Shown here piece by piece: positions 6,730 to 9,681 of a stretch of DNA of 9,681 nucleotides (positions within the stretch are counted from its first letter, which is position 1; every line of letters begins with the position of its first letter). The stretch covers positions 1 to 9,681 of the forward strand of contig JBFGWM010000097.1 of NCBI GenBank assembly GCA_041588495.1. The letters are read 5' to 3'. The DNA comes from JBFGWM01 sp041588495. Its GTDB lineage: Bacteria > Pseudomonadota > Gammaproteobacteria > Pseudomonadales > JBFGWM01. The translations under genes were made by a program, and so were the position numbers. A model generated the notes under the pieces. The model was not told the origin of the DNA, did not search any database, and saw nothing but the letters and a program-made list of their open reading frames with translations.

Positions 6730-7185
6730 TCACAGGTTCGCACGCACGGACATGAATCCGTCGCGCCGGCGCGAACGGTAGGCATGCGCCAGGGTACCCA
6801 ACAGGAATCCGAGCCGGCTTCCCCACCGCAGCCGGGTCCGGTTCGCCTTCAGGTACTCACTCACCTTCGACGAGTCCAGCACAGATACCAGTGGCTTGTC
6901 GAAACCAATGCCGGCACCTTCCGACAAGGTCCGGGTGAACGCCATGAGGGCCTCCTCCCGCTTTTCCTGGACCGTGCCGTCCTCGACCTCGACGGTGGCG
7001 ATGAACACGTCGCCCATCGACCCCGCCACAAAGCTCTGTCCGGCAGGGAGTCGGTACCACAGGACCATGACGGATTCGTCCGTCCCGAACTGCCCGGCGT
7101 AGGTGGAACGCAACGCGGACTCCAGGCTCAACAGCCGCTCATTTGAAAACGCCTGTTCCGGCACCATGCAGATGATCTTCGGCAT
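6730..7185 (-). CDS. Probable tautomerase-fold protein with basic C-terminal tail
   Basis: A 151-residue protein that looks like a tautomerase-superfamily member. Met-Pro starts the first strand (MPKIICMVP), an amphipathic helix follows (about 14-33), then ESVMVLWYRLPAG (37-49), FVAGS (52-56), a strand FIATVEVEDG (61-70) and a long helix (72-92), as in 4-oxalocrotonate tautomerase and MIF-like folds. After residue 115 comes a tail of about 35 residues rich in Arg (LRWGSRLGF, YRSRRRDGF), which the core family lacks; it might bind membrane lipid or nucleic acid. Two starts are possible: the ATG at 7191 overlaps the DUF1622 stop (TGATG) and gives Met-Ser-Met-Pro, while the ATG at 7185 gives Met-Pro. 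Only the second allows an N-terminal catalytic proline, so I use it. The family call is moderate. Confidence 0.65.
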   Translation of the reverse strand: MPKIICMVPEQAFSNERLLSLESALRSTYAGQFGTDESVMVLWYRLPAGQSFVAGSMGDVFIATVEVEDGTVQEKREEALMAFTRTLSEGAGIGFDKPLVSVLDSSKVSEYLKANRTRLRWGSRLGFLLGTLAHAYRSRRRDGFMSVRANL

Positions 7186-7190
7186 GCTCA

Positions 7191-7571
7191 TCAATCTCCA
7201 TTGAGATCGGTGCCATCAGGCGCCACGATTTCTTTCTGCCAGGGCCAGCGGCCCTCCACCTCCAGGTGCAGCGTGATACTGAGGAAGCTCCGGATCAGCA
7301 CGATCAGCGCGAGAATCCCCACGTTCTGCAGCGAATCAGCCACGACCACGGTGCGGATGATGTCCCCGGCAATGAGGAACTCCAGGCCCAGGATGATCGA
7401 ACGGCCGAGGTCCTGCCGGTATTTCCGGTAGGCGACGTTGGTGCCGAGGCTCGCGTACGTGCGCAGGAAAACCGTGGTCGAAATACACGATCCGACGATG
7501 ACAACCAGCACGCCGAAAGCCTCGATCGCGTAGCCGGCGATCCCGATCGTCCTGATGAAGTCAGATTCCAT
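7191..7571 (-). CDS. DUF1622 membrane protein
   Basis: A 126-residue inner-membrane protein of the DUF1622 family. It has three predicted helices (about 12-37, 57-78 and 83-103) and the family's clear signature: YRKYRQDLGRSIILGLEFL (48-66), AGDIIRTV (68-75), and IRSFLSITLHLEVEGRWPW (93-111). Its function is unknown across the family. The ATG at 7571 has a GGGGA site 7 nt upstream and lies inside the last codons of the 32-codon small ORF (11-nt overlap). Its stop codon overlaps the next gene's possible ATG (TGATG). This overlap on both sides argues for tight co-translation with the small ORF and the tautomerase-like protein. Confidence 0.87.
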   Translation of the reverse strand: MESDFIRTIGIAGYAIEAFGVLVVIVGSCISTTVFLRTYASLGTNVAYRKYRQDLGRSIILGLEFLIAGDIIRTVVVADSLQNVGILALIVLIRSFLSITLHLEVEGRWPWQKEIVAPDGTDLNGD

Positions 7572-7659
7572 GAAGCAATCCCCGGTGCGCGATGTCCCAG
7601 CGTTCCGGACAGGTCGCCTGACGCTGTAGGGATGCGCGAACCCGCGCCGCCTGCTGCAT
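7561..7659 (-). CDS. Candidate small protein, 32 residues
   Basis: A 33-codon frame from ATG at 7659 to TGA at 7561, too short for most gene finders. It starts 16 nt after the antiporter stop codon, and its GAGG box (7667-7670) sits exactly 7 nt upstream, better placed than that of most annotated genes here. The stop lies 11 nt inside the DUF1622 gene. The product is basic and polar: MQQAARVRASLQRQ at the N-terminus looks like a short amphipathic helix, with one Cys17, one Trp21 and a less polar end (RGLLHGI). There is no membrane helix or signal peptide. It may be a true small protein or a coupling peptide that delivers ribosomes to DUF1622. It matches no family I know. Confidence 0.4.
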   Translation of the reverse strand: MQQAARVRASLQRQATCPERWDIAHRGLLHGI

Positions 7660-7675
7660 CGTCACACCTCGCTCC

Positions 7676-8638
7676 CTACCCATCCATCACAACATAGCTC
7701 ACGGCAATGTACGCGACGTAACCGGCGAGCAATACGCCCCCCTCGACCCGGCTCAGGCGCCGGCCCGTGTACAGGAAAACGGTGAGCAACAGGGCCACCC
7801 CCAACAGGACCCACTGGTCGACGCGGAGAATCCGTCCGGTCACATCGAGAGGCTCGACGAGCGCCGACACGCCGAGGATTCCCAGCAGGTTGAAGATGTT
7901 GCTGCCGAGGATATTGCCCACCGCCACATCGGCGTGACGGCGCAGGGCCGCGATCACCGAGACCGCGAGTTCCGGCAGCGAGGTGCCCACCGCGACCAGC
8001 GTGAGTCCGATGACCGCCTCAGAGACGCCCCACTCCTGCGCGATCCCGACCGCACCCTTGAGCAGGACCCGCGATCCGAGGACCAGCAGGACCAGGCCCG
8101 CGAGTACCGCAACCGAGGACGCAGCCGCAGACTCCGGCACCCGCCCCACCTCGCCTGCCTCCGCCGCGTGGACCTCCGCGGAGGGCGCAGCGGCGAACCG
8201 CTCGCTCCAGTAGGCCCAGGCCAGGTAGGTGACGAGGCAACCCAGCAGGATGCCGCCGTCCGCCCTGGAGACCACGCCTGAACCCGCCAGGACGATGAAC
8301 AGCACGCTCGCCGCGATCACGGTCACCGCATCGCGACGCAGTGCGAGCGGGGTCACCGCCAGCGGCATGATGACCGCGCAGAGACCGAGTATCAGCAGCA
8401 CGTTGGCGATGTTGCTGCCCACCACGTTGCCCACGGCGATGTCGGGGTGCCCGCCCAACGCGGCATCCACCGATACCACCAGTTCGGGCATGGAGGTCCC
8501 GAAACCGACGATCACCAGTCCGGAGAGCAGGGGCGAAACCCCAAGGCGCTGCGCCACGCCAAGCGCGCCGCGGATCAGCATCTCCCCGCCCGCGGTCAGC
8601 AGGCCGAGTCCGAGCAGCAGGTAGATGGCGTTCAGCAC
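7676..8638 (-). CDS. Na+/Ca2+ antiporter (CaCA family), copy 2
   Basis: A 320-residue CaCA-family exchanger, predicted to exchange Ca2+ for Na+ or another cation across the inner membrane. Its alpha-repeats fall at exactly the same residue numbers as in copy 1: GTSMPE 47-52, GNVVGSN 70-76, GTSLPE 218-223 and GNILGSN 241-247. By eye roughly two thirds or more of the residues are identical, without gaps up to the C-terminal end; the charged central loop differs most (EVHAAEAGEVGRVPES). I place the start at the GTG at 8638, because it aligns with copy 1's tandem ATG and has GGA 7 nt upstream. A TTG at 8650 adds four residues, but its AGGTGA box abuts the codon. The leader upstream holds a mini-ORF and alternative hairpins. 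It ends 16 nt before the 32-codon small ORF. Confidence 0.92.
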   Translation of the reverse strand: MLNAIYLLLGLGLLTAGGEMLIRGALGVAQRLGVSPLLSGLVIVGFGTSMPELVVSVDAALGGHPDIAVGNVVGSNIANVLLILGLCAVIMPLAVTPLALRRDAVTVIAASVLFIVLAGSGVVSRADGGILLGCLVTYLAWAYWSERFAAAPSAEVHAAEAGEVGRVPESAAASSVAVLAGLVLLVLGSRVLLKGAVGIAQEWGVSEAVIGLTLVAVGTSLPELAVSVIAALRRHADVAVGNILGSNIFNLLGILGVSALVEPLDVTGRILRVDQWVLLGVALLLTVFLYTGRRLSRVEGGVLLAGYVAYIAVSYVVMDG

Positions 8639-8678
8639 GGCAGGATCCAATCACCTGGATTTCGCGGGACACCTCAAA

Positions 8679-8706
8679 CGACCGGATACCACGCCGGTCG
8701 CCGGCG
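8679..8706 (-). promoter_or_regulatory. Two mutually exclusive hairpins in the antiporter leader
   Basis: Stem A pairs 8692-8697 (CGCCGG) with 8701-8706 (CCGGCG) around a 3-base loop. Stem B pairs 8679-8685 (CGACCGG) with 8694-8700 (CCGGTCG) around an 8-base loop. They share bases 8694-8697, so only one can form at a time. On the minus strand stem A is transcribed first, and stem B is followed by TTTGAGG, a short T-run. This resembles a terminator/anti-terminator switch or, more simply, a weak terminator for the MBL gene that ends at 8780. GC-rich DNA makes chance pairing fairly likely. Confidence 0.35.
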
Positions 8707-8729
8707 ATACGGGCATCGTAGTCCGGATT

Positions 8730-8771
8730 TCAGCGGTCCGCACAGGGCGCGTGTTCGCAATCACCGCGCAT
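8730..8771 (-). CDS. Candidate 13-residue leader peptide
   Basis: A 14-codon frame reading MRGDCEHAPCADR then TGA. Its GAGG box (8778-8781) overlaps the MBL stop codon (TGAGG), with an ideal 6-nt spacing to the ATG. It ends 24 nt before the first alternative hairpin and 91 nt before the antiporter start. Three acidic residues, two Cys and one His in 13 residues is a striking make-up for a leader placed before a cation exchanger gene. Whether it is translated is unknown; frames this short also arise by chance. Confidence 0.3.
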   Translation of the reverse strand: MRGDCEHAPCADR

Positions 8772-8779
8772 CTGTTGCC

Positions 8780-9505
8780 TCACGCGCCCAATTCATCGGC
8801 AAGCGCATGCAGCAACTTGGCGCCATCGCCCTGCCATGCGCTGCCGTGCATGCACGCGAGCGTTGCCGGATGGGTCGCCGCCAGTTTCTCGATCAATGCG
8901 CGCGCGTTTTTGGTATGTGAGAAGTAATCCATCTGGTGGCGAAAGGCCTCGCTCGGCCCGAGGATGTCCGACCCGGTGACCGGCGGCAGGTCCGCCCCGC
9001 CCTGGGTGAACAGGTCCCCACAAAACAGGGTCGCCGTGCTTTCCTCCGCCAGGAACCCGCATTCCCATGCGTGGGGCAGGTGCGGCGCATCCAGCCAGCG
9101 CACGGCATGCCGGCCCAGCGAAACCACCTCGCCATCCGCGAGCGCGCGGGGCGCGCGGTCGGCAAGATCGCCGATCGAAACCATCGCCGCGACGCTTCCG
9201 CACAGGGGTTGCGAGCGCGGCGCAGCGGCCAGCCATTCGTTGAGGGAACCGCACTCGTCGGCTTCCACGTGGGAAAACGCGATGTGGCGCAAGGTGTCGG
9301 GACCGATCACGCTGGACACGGCCTCGTGAACCAGCGGGAACATTTTTCTCGGGCCCGTGTGAAACAGCAGTGGCTCGTCATCGACAACGAGATACTGGTT
9401 GAAGGAAAAGCCACCGCCTTCCATGGGAACGGGCGTGTTGATGCGATAGATACCATCCGCGATCTCGTGGACGTTGGTCCCGGACTGGCTGTTGGTAACG
9501 GTCAT
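8780..9505 (-). CDS. MBL-fold metallo-hydrolase, flavodiiron (ODP) type
   Basis: A 241-residue cytoplasmic metallo-beta-lactamase-fold protein with the ligand set of the diiron domain of flavodiiron proteins. HVEADECG (79-86) supplies His79, Glu81 and Asp83. The segment APHLPHAWE (140-148) supplies His145 (or His142), CGDLF (162-166) gives Asp164, and CMHGS (218-222) gives His220. The usual flavodoxin domain is missing, since the protein stops about 20 residues after His220. Stand-alone ODP-type proteins exist, with roles suggested in oxygen sensing or oxygen/NO reduction with separate partners; the metal here could be iron or zinc. The ATG at 9505 has a perfect GAGGAG 6 nt upstream. The frame is open to 9616, but the extra 37 residues are Arg-rich and unlike the family. 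Confidence 0.88.
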   Translation of the reverse strand: MTVTNSQSGTNVHEIADGIYRINTPVPMEGGGFSFNQYLVVDDEPLLFHTGPRKMFPLVHEAVSSVIGPDTLRHIAFSHVEADECGSLNEWLAAAPRSQPLCGSVAAMVSIGDLADRAPRALADGEVVSLGRHAVRWLDAPHLPHAWECGFLAEESTATLFCGDLFTQGGADLPPVTGSDILGPSEAFRHQMDYFSHTKNARALIEKLAATHPATLACMHGSAWQGDGAKLLHALADELGA

Positions 9506-9570
9506 CGGGTACTCCTCACGATGTTGTCGGCGCAGGATGCGCGGCGACCTGCGCAATAACGGGGAACCTG

Positions 9571-9670
9571 CGACCTGGCGGGCCCGGTGATTCCGGTACG
9601 ATTCCGCGACCGCCACGACTGTTCCGCACCACCCGGCCCAGGCCCGGGTGAAACCGGGCCCGCCAGGTCG
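9571..9670. repeat. Perfect 18-bp inverted repeat with 64-bp spacer
   Basis: The left arm CGACCTGGCGGGCCCGGT (9571-9588) is the exact reverse complement of 9653-9670. The spacer contains another copy of GGCCCGG (9641-9647), which can pair with 9654-9660 around a 6-base loop, so two structures compete for the right arm. The spacer also has an imperfect 11-base tandem repeat beginning GATTCCG (9589-9599 and 9600-9610). The element lies 65 bases upstream of the MBL gene start. No coding function is visible in 9506-9681, and there is no T-run that would make it a standard terminator. Confidence 0.8.
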
Positions 9671-9681
9671 ACGACGTTTCC

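Noticed and set aside
8651..8716. 21-codon minus-strand frame ending directly before the second antiporter gene
   Set aside because: No good ribosome-binding site precedes its ATG, and it runs through the hairpin bases, so coding is unlikely.
9506..9616. 37-residue N-terminal extension of the MBL protein
   Set aside because: The perfect GAGGAG site before the ATG at 9505 and the fit to family length favour the shorter form; the extension is Arg-rich and crosses the inverted repeat.
9502..9681. Minus-strand frame open from the window edge to a TGA overlapping the MBL start codon, which could be the end of an upstream gene
   Set aside because: The 59 residues are dominated by Gly, Pro and Arg, and the frame includes both arms of the inverted repeat. 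All three minus frames are nearly open here, so openness carries no weight.

Overview
The window is a gene-dense, GC-rich bacterial chromosome segment. Every gene I can support lies on the minus strand, so transcription runs from high to low coordinates. Spacing is tight, with gaps of -11 to about 165 bases. The families present are GFA-type zinc protein, DUF1772, ExoD, DUF1622, CaCA Na+/Ca2+ antiporters, GST, cis-CaaD-like tautomerase, a pilin-like protein and a c-type cytochrome with a Sec signal. Together with the GC-rich codon use they suggest a Gram-negative proteobacterium, probably a gammaproteobacterium. That placement is inference; there is no rRNA or other marker gene here. I found no tRNA, rRNA, CRISPR array, transposase or phage gene.

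Layout in the direction of transcription (right to left): (1) 9506-9681, a non-coding upstream region holding a perfect 18-bp inverted repeat with a 64-bp spacer. (2) 8780-9505, a stand-alone metallo-beta-lactamase-fold protein of the flavodiiron (ODP) type. (3) 8639-8779, a leader with a 13-codon mini-ORF and two mutually exclusive hairpins. (4) 5283-8638, a striking block: one Na+/Ca2+ exchanger gene, a 32-codon small ORF, a DUF1622 membrane protein, a probable tautomerase-fold protein, a cis-CaaD-like tautomerase, and a second, collinear paralogue of the exchanger. (5) 4036-5212, a mono-haem cytochrome c and an ExoD-family membrane protein. (6) 3113-3968, a small secreted four-cysteine protein and a pilin-like protein that lacks a prepilin cleavage site. 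(7) 216-3078, a glutathione S-transferase, a SnoaL-like protein, a four-helix membrane protein, a DUF1772 membrane protein and a GFA/CENP-V zinc protein. (8) 1-74, the N-terminus of a further membrane-anchored protein that runs off the window.

How the genes may work together: many products are small-molecule detoxification or stress enzymes (GST, GFA, tautomerases, SnoaL-like, MBL), mixed with small membrane proteins and ion exchange. The only group whose spacing argues for a functional unit is 5283-8638. There the small ORF, DUF1622 and the two tautomerases overlap or nearly touch, and they sit between two duplicated antiporter genes. No pathway can be named from sequence alone. Several starts are non-ATG (TTG or GTG) and were chosen on ribosome-binding sites or on alignment with the paralogue.
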